Source: Pseudomonadota bacterium (GTDB taxonomy: Bacteria; Myxococcota; Myxococcia; Myxococcales; Myxococcaceae). From it: a stretch of DNA of 64,000 nt. The notes below the pieces were generated by a model. It was not told the origin of the DNA and did no database searches. It saw only the letters and a list, made by a program, of their open reading frames with translations. The DNA is taken from NCBI GenBank assembly GCA_023426545.1, contig JAFAAN010000095.1:62001-126000 (forward strand), given 5' to 3'. Shown piece by piece: positions 47,958-56,906 of the stretch (within the stretch, counting starts at the first letter, position 1; the number at the start of each line of letters is the position of its first letter). A program made the position numbers and the translations under genes.

Positions 47958-48731
47958 CTAGCCGATGAGCTGCACCGGGTGAGAGACCGGAGGCTCCACG
48001 ACGATGGGCGCCTCGAAGCGCAGCACGAGGGGCAGGTGGTCAGACGCCAGCCGGCTCAGCGCCGTGCGGTGTGGATGGACCGCCAGCGGACGCACGCCCG
48101 CGTCCACGAAGATGCGGTCCAGCCGCAGCAGGGGCAGGCGCGTGGGATACGTGCGCGCGGGCGTGCCCAGCTCCAGCGCGGCGTCGTGGATGGCCTGGCG
48201 GACCAGCGAGGGCACCGGCCCGTTGCCCCAGTAGTTGAAATCTCCACAGACCACCAAGGGGTCCTTGCGCGCGGCGTCCCGGAGGATGTCCGACGACAGG
48301 AGCAGCGCCTCCTGCTTGCGCCGCTCGCCCAGCCGCAGCCCCAGGTGGAGCGAGAAGACATGGAGCTGGTGTCCGCCCCCCAGGTCGAGGTCGCACCGCA
48401 GCGCCCCGCGAGGCTCGCGGCGCCCCACGCTCAAGTCGTAGTTCCTCGATTTGAGGATGGGCAGCCGCGACAGGATGGCGTTGCCATACCTCCGGCCATT
48501 GCGCACGACGTTGGGCCCGAAGGCCATGTGCAGCCCGAGCAGGTCCGCCAGGTGCTCTGGCTGGTCCTCGCGGGGCGTCACCGCGCGGAAGTCCCCCACT
48601 TCCTGCAAGGCGATGATGTCCGCGTCCACCTCGCGGAGCACCTCCCCCACACGCCGCAGGTCGAAGCGGCCGTCCGTGCCAATACCGCTGTGGATGTTGT
48701 ACGAGACCAGCCTCAGCTCCACGCGTGTCAT
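47958..48731 (-). CDS. Endonuclease/exonuclease/phosphatase family protein
   Basis: 257 residues. EEP-superfamily motifs: RLVSYNIHSGIG, IIALQEVGDF (metal Glu), LHVFSLHLGL, VVCGDFNYWG, RIFVDAGV and ASDHLPLVLRF. No signal peptide. EEP proteins cleave phosphodiesters in nucleic acids or phospholipids; the lack of a secretion signal and NYWG rather than an exonuclease-III-like loop leave the substrate open. It starts 8 nt after the stop of the gene upstream, so the two are co-transcribed. Confidence 0.88.
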   Translation of the reverse strand: MTRVELRLVSYNIHSGIGTDGRFDLRRVGEVLREVDADIIALQEVGDFRAVTPREDQPEHLADLLGLHMAFGPNVVRNGRRYGNAILSRLPILKSRNYDLSVGRREPRGALRCDLDLGGGHQLHVFSLHLGLRLGERRKQEALLLSSDILRDAARKDPLVVCGDFNYWGNGPVPSLVRQAIHDAALELGTPARTYPTRLPLLRLDRIFVDAGVRPLAVHPHRTALSRLASDHLPLVLRFEAPIVVEPPVSHPVQLIG

Positions 48732-48739
48732 CCACCCAT

Positions 48740-49261
48740 TCAGGACAGGGGCAGGATGCGACCCGCGGCCATGCGGACGAGGGTGAGCGGCAACCGGACG
48801 AGCCGGGACAGGGCCTTGGCGGCATCACCCAGGCCGCCGCGGAGCACCTGGAACTGGTGCTCCGCCTCATCGCGTATCTCCGGCATCCGCGCGCGGGGCG
48901 GCTGCTCGCGCGTGGGGGGCAGCGCGCCAATCGGCGACGTCCCCCCGACGGCGAGCGCGGACGGCTTCCGCTCCGTGCGCTTGACGCGCTTGGGGCCCAC
49001 GAACCCCGGGCCGTGAGAGAACTTGGCATCCGGCTCGGGACGCGCCAGCTCCTCGAGCTCCGCTTCCATCTGGTGCGCGCTGTAGAGTTCCTCCGTCTCC
49101 GCGAAGCGCTTGCCGTAGTGCACGCCTTCATGGCTCTCCATGGCCTCGGGATGGGCCTTGGAGCGGGCCAGTCGCGCCTTGTCCTGCCGTCGCAGGCTTC
49201 GCTTCGGCGCCGGCAGCGTCTTCGGAACCTGGAAGTGGTCAAAGCTGTAGGGACGAGGCAT
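48740..49261 (-). CDS. Basic protein of unknown function
   Basis: 173 residues from ATG 49261 (MPRPYSFDHFQVPKTLPAPKRSLRRQDKARL), with GGGGAG upstream. A Lys/Arg/Pro-rich N-terminal half (KRSLRRQDKARLARSKAHPE; VGPKRVKRTERKPSA) is followed by a helical C-terminus (DEAEHQFQVLRGGLGDAAKALSRLVRLPLTLVRMA). No signal peptide. I do not recognise it. Co-transcribed with the EEP gene, so it may be its partner. Confidence 0.6.
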   Translation of the reverse strand: MPRPYSFDHFQVPKTLPAPKRSLRRQDKARLARSKAHPEAMESHEGVHYGKRFAETEELYSAHQMEAELEELARPEPDAKFSHGPGFVGPKRVKRTERKPSALAVGGTSPIGALPPTREQPPRARMPEIRDEAEHQFQVLRGGLGDAAKALSRLVRLPLTLVRMAAGRILPLS

Positions 49262-49561
49262 CCGCAAATCTCCCCTTCAACGAGTCCGTTCAGAAGCTAG
49301 GAAGCCCCCAGTCCCTCGGGTACGCCTTGACGCGGCGCGCCCTATCCGGTCGCCCGCCCAGCGAGCGGGCAGCCCGTGCCAGCCCCAGTCCTCCCGTCCA
49401 AGTACCGACAATTCCTGGCCTCTGCTCCCTGGCGGCCAGCATGCGCCTCTCCTCCCACCCGGGCGGCCGGGCGAGCGCTTCCGGGGGCTCGGAGCGGGCG
49501 TGCGGCGGCTCGGCACCGCACCCCGGGAAGAGTCATGCGAGACATGGTGTAAAAACGCCCC

Positions 49562-50545
49562 ATGCCTCCGTACACCCCTGGCCGGAACCATTCCAAGTCC
49601 TCCTTCCTGCTGCTCGCCCTGCTCGCCCTCGGAGCGAAGGCCGGGGCGGCCGAGAATGCCGCGCTGCCCGTCCAGGCGGACACCGGGCTGGCCGCCAGCG
49701 CGCCACGGCTGGTGCTCCAGCCCGCGAAGGCCAAGCCGGGCGACCCGGTGCTGGTGACGGTGAGTGGCGTCACGACGCCGCCCACCGGGACGCTCGCGGG
49801 GCGCGCGCTGCGCTTCTTCCCGTGGGGGGACGGCTATCTGGCGGTGGCGGGGTTGCCGGTGGAGCAGGCCCCCGGCGCCGCGCAGGTGACGGCCATGGGC
49901 CCCGCCACGCCGGGCGCGCCGCGGGTGGAGCTGACGGGCACGCTGGACGTGGTGGAGCCCGGGTACCCCTCACGCGAGCTGCGCGTGGCCAGCAAGTACG
50001 TGAAGCCCCCGGCGGCGGTCCGCAAGCGCATGGCGGAGGACCGGCGTGCCTTCGCCGAGGCCTTCGCGCAGGAGTTCACCCTGCCGCACTTCACGCAGAA
50101 CTTCGCGTGGCCCCGGCAGGACCGCGTCACCGCGCCCTTCGGGGACCGCCGCACCTTCAACGGCAAGCTGTCCAGCCAGCACTTCGGCGTGGACATCGAC
50201 GGGGACCCGGGCGAGCCGGTACAGGCCGCCAATGACGGCACCGTGGTGATGGCGCGCGACAACTACGCGGCGGGCAACACGGTGCTGGTGCACCATGGCG
50301 CGGGCCTCTACACGGCGTACTTCCACCTGTCCCGCATCGACGTGAAGCACGGTGACGTGGTGAGGCAGGGCCAGGAGCTGGGCCGGGTGGGAAGCACCGG
50401 CCGCGTCACCGGGCCGCACCTGCACTGGGGCGTGAAGGTGGACGGCCTGTGGGTGGACGGGCAGAACCTGCTGAAGCTGGACTTCTTCCCGCACCTGCCC
50501 GCCAGCGTGGCCCGGAGTGACACTCCCGAACTCACCACGCCGTAG
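49562..50545 (+). CDS. M23 family metallopeptidase
   Basis: 327 residues. Signal peptide (SSFLLLALLALGAKAGA-A), an Ig-like N-terminal domain, then the LytM/M23 domain. Zinc ligands are SQHFGVDIDG (H, D) and HLHWGV (HxH), with the TGRVTGPHLHWG block intact. Such enzymes cut peptidoglycan cross-bridges, or regulate amidases when degenerate; here the ligands look complete. Exported, probably periplasmic. A start further in is possible but would remove the basic N-region. Confidence 0.92.
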   Translation: MPPYTPGRNHSKSSFLLLALLALGAKAGAAENAALPVQADTGLAASAPRLVLQPAKAKPGDPVLVTVSGVTTPPTGTLAGRALRFFPWGDGYLAVAGLPVEQAPGAAQVTAMGPATPGAPRVELTGTLDVVEPGYPSRELRVASKYVKPPAAVRKRMAEDRRAFAEAFAQEFTLPHFTQNFAWPRQDRVTAPFGDRRTFNGKLSSQHFGVDIDGDPGEPVQAANDGTVVMARDNYAAGNTVLVHHGAGLYTAYFHLSRIDVKHGDVVRQGQELGRVGSTGRVTGPHLHWGVKVDGLWVDGQNLLKLDFFPHLPASVARSDTPELTTP

Positions 50546-50551
50546 CCGCCG

Positions 50552-51334
50552 TCAGCGGTCTCGCCACTGCGGCGGGCGCTTCTCCAGGAAGGCGGAGATG
50601 CCCTCCCCCGCGTCATCCGCCAGCACGTTCAGCGACAGCTGCGACGCCAGGTACTCCAGCGCGGCGGGCAGCGGCAGGTCCTCGGCGGTGAAGAAGGCGC
50701 GGCGCCCCAGGGCCAGCACCGCCTGGCTCTTGCCCGCCAGCTTCCCCGCGAGCGCGGCCACCGCGGCGTCCAGCTCCCCGGCCGGCACCACCCGGTTGAG
50801 CAGGCCCAGCGCCAGCGCGTCACGCGCGGGCAGCCGGTCCCCGGTGAGCACCAGCTCCAGCGCCCGCTTGCGGCCTACGTGCCGCTGCAGCAGCGCCATC
50901 ATCATCATGGGGAAGAGGCCCACGTCGATTTCAGGCGTGCCCAGGTCCGCGGTGTCTACCGCGACCGCGAGGTCGCACGCGAGCACCAGGCCCAGCCCAC
51001 CCGCCAGCGCGTGGCCGTTCACGCGCGCCACCGTGGGCTTGCGCAGCTCCTGGAAGCGCGCCAGCAGCCGTCCGTAGGAGCGGCGTCCCTCGTGCGTGGC
51101 GAGAAACCCCTCGTCGCCAGCCAGCGTCCCCAGGTCACCGCCCGCGCAGAAGACCTTCTCGCCCGCGCCGGTGAGCACCACCACCCGCACCGAGGCATCG
51201 GCCTCGGCCCGCTCCAGCGCCGCCATCAGGTCGCGGACGACGCCCGGAGACAGGGCGTTACGTGCCTTGGGCCGGTCGATGGTCAGGAGCGCTTGGGCGC
51301 CTTGGACTTCGTAGCGGACTTCTCCGGCTTCCAT
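50552..51334 (-). CDS. Enoyl-CoA hydratase/isomerase family protein
   Basis: 260 residues. Crotonase fold: LTIDRPKARNALSP, VFCAGGDLGTLAG (oxyanion GGD), GHALAGGLGLVLACDLAVAV and TPEIDVGLFPMM. Of the two catalytic glutamates of rat hydratase, the second (TPEI) is kept while the first is Gly (GGLGLV), as in methylglutaconyl-CoA hydratase-like members, so the reaction may not be simple hydration. The start overlaps the 3' end of the TetR gene by 52 nt in another frame, implying translational coupling. Confidence 0.9.
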   Translation of the reverse strand: MEAGEVRYEVQGAQALLTIDRPKARNALSPGVVRDLMAALERAEADASVRVVVLTGAGEKVFCAGGDLGTLAGDEGFLATHEGRRSYGRLLARFQELRKPTVARVNGHALAGGLGLVLACDLAVAVDTADLGTPEIDVGLFPMMMMALLQRHVGRKRALELVLTGDRLPARDALALGLLNRVVPAGELDAAVAALAGKLAGKSQAVLALGRRAFFTAEDLPLPAALEYLASQLSLNVLADDAGEGISAFLEKRPPQWRDR

Positions 51335-51984
51335 TCGGACGCCTCCGCGGCCTGGGCGCCCGTGAGGACGCCGTAGAGGAAGGAGTTCGCAATCTGCGCC
51401 TTGGCCCGCTCGAGCGCCTCCGCGTCTCGCGCGTCCGCCAGGCCCACGACGAAGACGGTGAGCCCCATCTCGATGTTGCCGAAGAGCAGCGCCGCGGCCA
51501 GGTGCGGGTCCAACTCCGGCCGCAGCTCGCCGCGCTCACGCGCCAGGTTGAACAGCTCCGAGCTGAGCCGGATGGCGTCCACGAAGGCCGTCTGCCGGTT
51601 GATGCGCGAGCCCGCCGGGCTGCGCGCAATCTCCAGGATGAGGACCTTCACGGCGCGCGGGTCCACCCGGTACGCCTCGAAGGCCACGTCCACGATGCCG
51701 TGCACCTTCTCCGCCAGCGAACCCTCGCCCTCCACCACCGCGCGGACACGCGTGACGAAGCCGCTCCAGCCCGTGTCGAACACGGTCTCCAGCAGCTCGT
51801 CCTTGTTCTTGAAGTAGTGGTAGACGAGGCCGTACGCGACGCCGGCCTCCTTGGCCACGTCCGCGATGCGGCAGCCGTGATAGCCCTTGCGGGCGAACAC
51901 GTCGATGGCGGCTCGGAGGATGGTGCGGCGGCGCTCGCTCTCACGCGAGCCGGAGTCCGCCGCCGGCTTGTTCTGCTGACCCAC
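51283..51984 (-). CDS. TetR family transcriptional regulator
   Basis: 233 residues from GTG 51984, which has GGAGG 6 nt upstream; an alternative TTG lies at 52014. Helix-turn-helix: ILRAAIDVFARKGYHGCRIADVAKEAGVAYGLVYHYFKNKDELLETVF. The C-terminal ligand domain resembles fatty-acid-type regulators (FadR/PsrA class) by general layout only. The coupled enoyl-CoA hydratase makes an acyl-CoA ligand plausible. A palindrome TGATT-CGCC-AATCA lies 20-33 nt upstream and is a candidate autoregulatory site. C-terminus Lys/Ser-rich. Confidence 0.9.
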   Translation of the reverse strand: MGQQNKPAADSGSRESERRRTILRAAIDVFARKGYHGCRIADVAKEAGVAYGLVYHYFKNKDELLETVFDTGWSGFVTRVRAVVEGEGSLAEKVHGIVDVAFEAYRVDPRAVKVLILEIARSPAGSRINRQTAFVDAIRLSSELFNLARERGELRPELDPHLAAALLFGNIEMGLTVFVVGLADARDAEALERAKAQIANSFLYGVLTGAQAAEASEWKPEKSATKSKAPKRS

Positions 51985-52003
51985 GACGTCCTCCACCAGC
52001 GGG

Positions 52004-52017
52004 TGATTCGCCAATCA
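52004..52017. promoter_or_regulatory. Palindrome TGATT-CGCC-AATCA upstream of tetR
   Basis: Perfect 5-bp arms with a 4-nt centre, and imperfect extension on both sides. It is placed just upstream of the regulator's start, the usual position of a TetR autoregulatory operator. Confidence 0.35.
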
Positions 52018-52092
52018 ACCAGCGGAGAACCTACGGAGGGCGGGCCCTGGGGTCAATGCCTTCGTGGGCCCGCCTGGAGGAACCGGGGCTGT

Positions 52093-53631
52093 CTACTCCA
52101 CGGTGCCGGTCATGGTCGGGCCCGTGACGATCACCTGGTGGCCCTCCATCTGAGCCGCCGTGTACTTGCACAGCGGTGACACCTTCCACGGAACCGGCGG
52201 ATTGAAGGGCGGCGGAGGGTCGCCGTCGGTGGGCTGCTCGTGCGTGTCGCTGATGAGATACGTCTCGAAGTTGAAGGACGGGTACGTCAGCGCGATGCCA
52301 CCGTTGGCCTGGGTCACCTTCACCGGGCCCGAGGCGCCACCGTCACAGCCGTCATCCTCGCTGTTCTGCGCGATGCGGTTGAACCACGGGTCGGAGACGA
52401 TGAACGACACGGAGAGGCCGCCGAAGTGCGGGATGAGCGGCGGAGGCGCGTTGGGCGGCGGGTCGAGCTGGCGCTGCGTCTCGTTCCGGTCCAGCGCGTG
52501 GGGCATGCCCGTCCAGAGGATGCGCTCCTGCACCCAGATGAGCGTGCTGGCATCGTACTGGCCATTCTTCCCCGACCAGCGGCCGTCGCCGTTGGTGTCC
52601 ACGTAGCGCTCGCCCGGGTCCCACGTGCCGTTGTCGTTGTTGTCGACGAAGGGCTCCGTCGTGTCCTCGAAGGGCTCACCCGGATCCCACACGCCGTTGT
52701 TGTTGAGGTCGTCGAAGGCCTCCTCGCCGCTGGTGATGGCAATCAGGGAGACCAGGTTGTCACGCGGGTTGTTGACGATGTTGGGGCGGATGGGGTCCGG
52801 GCGGCGCGGCTCCGGGCGGTCCACCTGCGGCTGCGCGGCGTTGCCGTAGCCGGCAATCGGGTTCTCGTCCCAGAGGAACGGGTGCATCCAGAGCGGCGCC
52901 AGGTACTCGCCAGTGTGGGTCGCGTCGTTCAGCGGGTTCCAGGTGAACGTGCCCGGCTCCACGTCCTGCGGCAGCGGCAGCGAGGTCTTGTAGAGGACCT
53001 CCGCGTTGCCCACCACGTCCGTGACGGACACCGCGCTGGGGCCGATGGTGCCGGCCTCGGTGAGGAAGGACACCTGGGCGCCCACCACGCCGTCGCCGTT
53101 GCGGTCACCCACGTGCGCGATGCACTTCAGCTTCACGCCCGCGATGAGGTTGCGCGTCTCGTCCCAGGCGCCCACGGCGTGGTGCAGACCGGAGCCGTTG
53201 CCGGAGAACGAACCGCACTGGAAGGTGAACTGGCGGGAGCTCGAGTTGGCGCCGGCGAAGCTGACCACCGGGCTGACGGCCCGCTTCATCTCCCCGCCCG
53301 AGCCAGCCGTCGCGACGACGACGGCGGAGGCGACACGGCCACCCCGCGCCACCACCTGCACGGACACGATGCCGTCACCGGCGTTGGTGACACCCTCGGA
53401 GGGCGACAGCTCGACGCCCGGCACCGGGGACTCCAGCGTGAAGGACACCTGCGTACCGGCCTGCGGCTGTCCTCGGGAGTCCACCGCGCGGAAGCGCAGT
53501 GTGGTGATCTCTCCCAGTCGCGGCTGAGCCGGTGACTGGTCCACGAATTCAAGTGTGGCGGGGACCGACGGCGAGCATGCGACGAACAGCAAGCTCGCGA
53601 AGGCCACCCACGGGGCCAGACCCGGACGCAT
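52093..53631 (-). CDS. Lipoprotein with Ig-like and EF-hand-like Ca-binding loops
   Basis: 512 residues from ATG 53631, with AAGGAG 9 nt upstream. Lipobox LLFVAC (Cys about 19). An invasin/Big_1-like domain at about 30-120 (LGEITTLRFRAVDSRGQPQAGTQVSFTL) and a further one around 170-220 precede two EF-hand-type loops, DLNNNGVWDPGE and DNNDNGTWDPGE, and a third, weaker one (DTNGDGRW). The rest is Pro-rich and ends KYTAAQMEGHQVIVTG. Calcium binding is inferred from the DxNxNGxxDxxE pattern. Surface location is likely; function unknown. Confidence 0.75.
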   Translation of the reverse strand: MRPGLAPWVAFASLLFVACSPSVPATLEFVDQSPAQPRLGEITTLRFRAVDSRGQPQAGTQVSFTLESPVPGVELSPSEGVTNAGDGIVSVQVVARGGRVASAVVVATAGSGGEMKRAVSPVVSFAGANSSSRQFTFQCGSFSGNGSGLHHAVGAWDETRNLIAGVKLKCIAHVGDRNGDGVVGAQVSFLTEAGTIGPSAVSVTDVVGNAEVLYKTSLPLPQDVEPGTFTWNPLNDATHTGEYLAPLWMHPFLWDENPIAGYGNAAQPQVDRPEPRRPDPIRPNIVNNPRDNLVSLIAITSGEEAFDDLNNNGVWDPGEPFEDTTEPFVDNNDNGTWDPGERYVDTNGDGRWSGKNGQYDASTLIWVQERILWTGMPHALDRNETQRQLDPPPNAPPPLIPHFGGLSVSFIVSDPWFNRIAQNSEDDGCDGGASGPVKVTQANGGIALTYPSFNFETYLISDTHEQPTDGDPPPPFNPPVPWKVSPLCKYTAAQMEGHQVIVTGPTMTGTVE

Positions 53632-53788
53632 CAGTGGATACTCCTTGAAGGCGATGAGGAAGCGGGCTGTACGCGAGCGGCGCACAGCGCATCTGCCCCA
53701 TCTTCCTGGGCCACCTACCGTCCAGTCAAGGACAGGACAGGCGGACCGGAGCCCTCTTGCGTCCGGGACCTGGAAGCCCCTGGGGATG

Positions 53789-54139
53789 TCAGGCGACGGT
53801 GCCGCTGAACATCACCCGCGCCACGCCGAGCAGGCGGTCCACGTCCCGGGCGGTGAGGCCACGGGCGCGCGCGAAGTCAGACAGAGGCCGCAGGAGGTCC
53901 TCCGTCTGAGCGAGGGTCTGCTCCGTTCCCGTGAAGAGCTCGCCCAGGCTCACGCCCAGGGCATTGGCCAGCGCCGCCAGCGTCTCCACGTGGGGAACAC
54001 GCTCACCCCGCTCGATCATCGAGAGGAACGACACGCTGATCTGCGCCCGCTCAGCGAGCTCTTCCTGCGTCCAGCGCTCCGGCCGCTGTGTCCGAAGCTC
54101 GCGGATGCGCTGTCCAATTCGTTTTCCGAGGTCCGACAC
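53789..54139 (-). CDS. XRE family helix-turn-helix protein
   Basis: 116 residues from GTG 54139, with AGGAG about 9 nt upstream. The HTH_3 domain is KRIGQRIRELRTQRPERWTQEELAERAQISVSFLSMIERGERVPHVETLAALANALGVSLGEL, followed by a short helical tail (LARARGLTARDVDRLLGVARVMF). A compact DNA-binding regulator. It begins 59 nt after the lptD stop on the same strand, so it could be read from the lptD transcript or from its own promoter. Confidence 0.88.
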   Translation of the reverse strand: MSDLGKRIGQRIRELRTQRPERWTQEELAERAQISVSFLSMIERGERVPHVETLAALANALGVSLGELFTGTEQTLAQTEDLLRPLSDFARARGLTARDVDRLLGVARVMFSGTVA

Positions 54140-54198
54140 GAAGTACTTCTCCTGGCTGTTTCGGGGTTGGAGGAACCACCATCTACCGCTGGTGATTC

Positions 54199-56859
54199 CT
54201 AGCCTCCGGAACCAAAGGATCCGAAATTCGCCACGATGAGGTTGACGCCGGAGAATTCCAGCCCCAGCTCCCGCCGCAGCGTCATCACCCCCTCGACACG
54301 CCAGCAGTCGCATGCAGGCCCATACGAGAGGCCGAAGGTCTGCTGAGCGAGAGGGTTACCTTTTTCCTGAGTTCTCGGATCCCGGTAAAGCGGTTGCACA
54401 ATTGCTTCGTACCGCACTCCCAGCCCAAATCCGAGCTTCAAACGCGTACCCGCGATGAGGGCTTGAACCCGTTCGGCAGGAGGGAGACCGGGCTCTACCC
54501 GGGATAGCCCGCCTACCAGGGTATCCAACGAGCGGCGGACGACATCAGGACCCACGGAGCGCGGATCCACGCCGAGCAGTCGCGCGTCGTTGCTGATGGA
54601 CAGCAGGTCATCGAAGCGCGCGTAGGCGGCGTGCCCCTTGCCGTCATCGACGTTGACCTCCGCGGCCAGGCCGGAGATGCGGCCGGCGTTCGGGTCGTAT
54701 CGCAGCGTTCCGGCCGCGGTGAGGATGCCCGCGGTGGCGCTGAGCCGAGCGAAGGTGTCGCGCAGGATGGGGCCCGGGTCGTCCACCTTGCCCGCCGCGG
54801 GCACGTGCCGGGTGAGGTCGAAGCCCTGCCCGATGCGCAGGCGCAGCGGCTCGCGGATGACGTTCCCGCGCTTGAAGCGCAGCGTCTGGTCCACGGCGAG
54901 CACCGCCTGCAGGAAGCCGCGCGTGCGCCCGTCGAACTGATACGGAACAGCCGCGTCCACCTCGTCATATGGGCGCGCCGAGCCATCCTCGGAGGCTCCC
55001 GCCGAGGGGACGCGGCCCCACCCTCCCGGCACGTAGCGCAGCTCCAGCGACGGGGTGATGGCATGGCGGAAGCTGCGCTCGCGCCCCTGGAAGGTGCGCG
55101 CGAACTGGCTCTCCAGCAACAGCCCCGCGATGGGGTACCCCCGCTGCCAGGTCCGGCCCGAGACCTCGCCCAGCCACACGTCCTGGCGAATGCCCAGCGA
55201 CGGTGACACGCGCATCACGTCGCCCAGCGCGAACGAGGTGGACAGGCGCGGGAAGAAGTCCACGCGGTCGCGGGCCTCGCGGTCGTTCGCGTTGAAGACG
55301 CCGTCGGACTGGGTGGTGTCGGGGAGCCGCACCCGCGCGCCCGTGACGGGGTCGAACGTGGCGTACTGGACGCTGGGAAGGAAGATGCCGTCGAAGCCCT
55401 CGTCACCGAAGCCTCCGCGCAGCGGCGCCAGGCGGGAGTACTGCACGGACAGCCCCGCCATGAGCCCGCCGAGCACGGGGCGCTCCGGCAACGACAGCGT
55501 GAGGGCCGGCAGCCGTTGGAACGTGGTGGGGCCCTTCAGGTCCGGGCGCGCCGGGTCCGTGGCCGCCGGCACGCGGTTGTCCTGGAAGAAGCGGTACCCC
55601 CAGCGGATGTCCTGGCGCAGCGACACGTCCAGACCCGCGTAGAGGTCATCCTGGCGCTGGAACAGCGTGGCCGTGCTGCGGAGGTAGACGAACTCGCGGG
55701 TGACGATGTCCGCGGTGAGGTCGCGCGTGTAGTTCCCATCCGAGACGAACGCCGCGTCCACGCGGTCATGCCACCCGTTCCCCAGGTCCTGGGTGTGCTG
55801 CCAGGACGCTTCGCCTCGCAGCCCGCGCCGCTCATCGACCAACGCGGTGGTCGACACGCCGTCGACCGTCCGCCGGAAGAAGGTGCTGTCGCGAGGGTCC
55901 CGGATGGGCCGGAAGTCGTAGAGGAACCCCAGCGTGGCCCGCCCGCGAGTCCGCTCGCTCGGTGCGTAGCGGAACTCGGTGAGCAGCCGTGGCCCCTTCA
56001 CGCCCAGGTAGCGCGTCTCGCGGACGTCCTCGTAGGCGCCGGTCGCGCCGTTCCGCACGAGGTGCTGCTCATCGCCGCCGCCGCTGAAGTACCCGGGCGT
56101 GAGCGTCACGTCATAGCTCTGCCCCAGCGTGATGAAGAGGGGCTGCTCCACCGCGAAGCCGTTGAGCGAGGAGACCGTGGGCTTGGTGAGCAGCAGCCCC
56201 GTGCGCCGCTGGGACAGCGGCATGTAGAGCCACGGCAGCGCGAACACCGGCACGGACTTCACGTACACGACGGGCAACGTCATGGTGGCGCGCTCGCCCA
56301 GGACGATGGTGGCGGAGGAGGCCTCCATGCGCCACCCCGGCTCGTCCGGGCTGCAGTTGCACGGCGTGAAGGCCAGGTTCTCCACCGCGAAGGTGTTCTC
56401 GCCCGTGCGCCGGATGCGCGAGCCGCTCATCAGGACGGGCGTGTCGCCCATGGCCCGCAGTTCCTGGGGTGTCTTCGCGGAGAACAGGGCCTCCTGCGTG
56501 ACGCCCTGCTTCTGCATGAAGAGCCCGCCCTCGAGGTTCGCCTCGTAGGTGCGCACGTCCATCGTCGCGGCGTCGGCGACGGCGGCCATGCCCCCGGGCC
56601 CCACGAACAGGACGTTGCCGGTGGCGGTGACGAACGGATTCTCCGCGTCGTACGTCACCTGGTCGGCGCGCAGCTGCAGGGTGTCCGTGCGCAGCACGGC
56701 GTTGCCACGCGCGGTGACGACCTTCCGGTCCGCCTCATAGACGACCAGGTCCGCGGTGAGCTGCGCCTTTTCCCCATTGGGCAGGGCCAACGGGGTGGCG
56801 AGCGGCACCTGCGACGTGGTGACCAGCAGCGCGGCAGCGAGCGGAACGAGGAGGCTCAT
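54199..56859 (-). CDS. lptD: LPS-assembly protein LptD
   Basis: 886 residues. Signal peptide (MSLLVPLAAALLVTTSQVPLA), an N-terminal OstA/jellyroll domain (AQLTADLVVYEADRKVVTARGNAVL; DQVTYDAENPFVTATGNV), and a large C-terminal beta-barrel. Cys pairs in AFTPCNCSPDEPGW and PACDCWRVEG match the disulfides that link the two domains. It inserts LPS into the outer leaflet, with LptE; no lptE gene is evident nearby. The C-terminal NLIVANFGSFGSGG differs from a typical barrel end but the frame is intact. AMIN protein gene follows upstream on the same strand. Confidence 0.94.
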   Translation of the reverse strand: MSLLVPLAAALLVTTSQVPLATPLALPNGEKAQLTADLVVYEADRKVVTARGNAVLRTDTLQLRADQVTYDAENPFVTATGNVLFVGPGGMAAVADAATMDVRTYEANLEGGLFMQKQGVTQEALFSAKTPQELRAMGDTPVLMSGSRIRRTGENTFAVENLAFTPCNCSPDEPGWRMEASSATIVLGERATMTLPVVYVKSVPVFALPWLYMPLSQRRTGLLLTKPTVSSLNGFAVEQPLFITLGQSYDVTLTPGYFSGGGDEQHLVRNGATGAYEDVRETRYLGVKGPRLLTEFRYAPSERTRGRATLGFLYDFRPIRDPRDSTFFRRTVDGVSTTALVDERRGLRGEASWQHTQDLGNGWHDRVDAAFVSDGNYTRDLTADIVTREFVYLRSTATLFQRQDDLYAGLDVSLRQDIRWGYRFFQDNRVPAATDPARPDLKGPTTFQRLPALTLSLPERPVLGGLMAGLSVQYSRLAPLRGGFGDEGFDGIFLPSVQYATFDPVTGARVRLPDTTQSDGVFNANDREARDRVDFFPRLSTSFALGDVMRVSPSLGIRQDVWLGEVSGRTWQRGYPIAGLLLESQFARTFQGRERSFRHAITPSLELRYVPGGWGRVPSAGASEDGSARPYDEVDAAVPYQFDGRTRGFLQAVLAVDQTLRFKRGNVIREPLRLRIGQGFDLTRHVPAAGKVDDPGPILRDTFARLSATAGILTAAGTLRYDPNAGRISGLAAEVNVDDGKGHAAYARFDDLLSISNDARLLGVDPRSVGPDVVRRSLDTLVGGLSRVEPGLPPAERVQALIAGTRLKLGFGLGVRYEAIVQPLYRDPRTQEKGNPLAQQTFGLSYGPACDCWRVEGVMTLRRELGLEFSGVNLIVANFGSFGSGG

Positions 56860-56906
56860 TCAGGGGCGAAGGGTATGCCGCACCCGGGCCAGGCGGCCCG
56901 CCCTTT

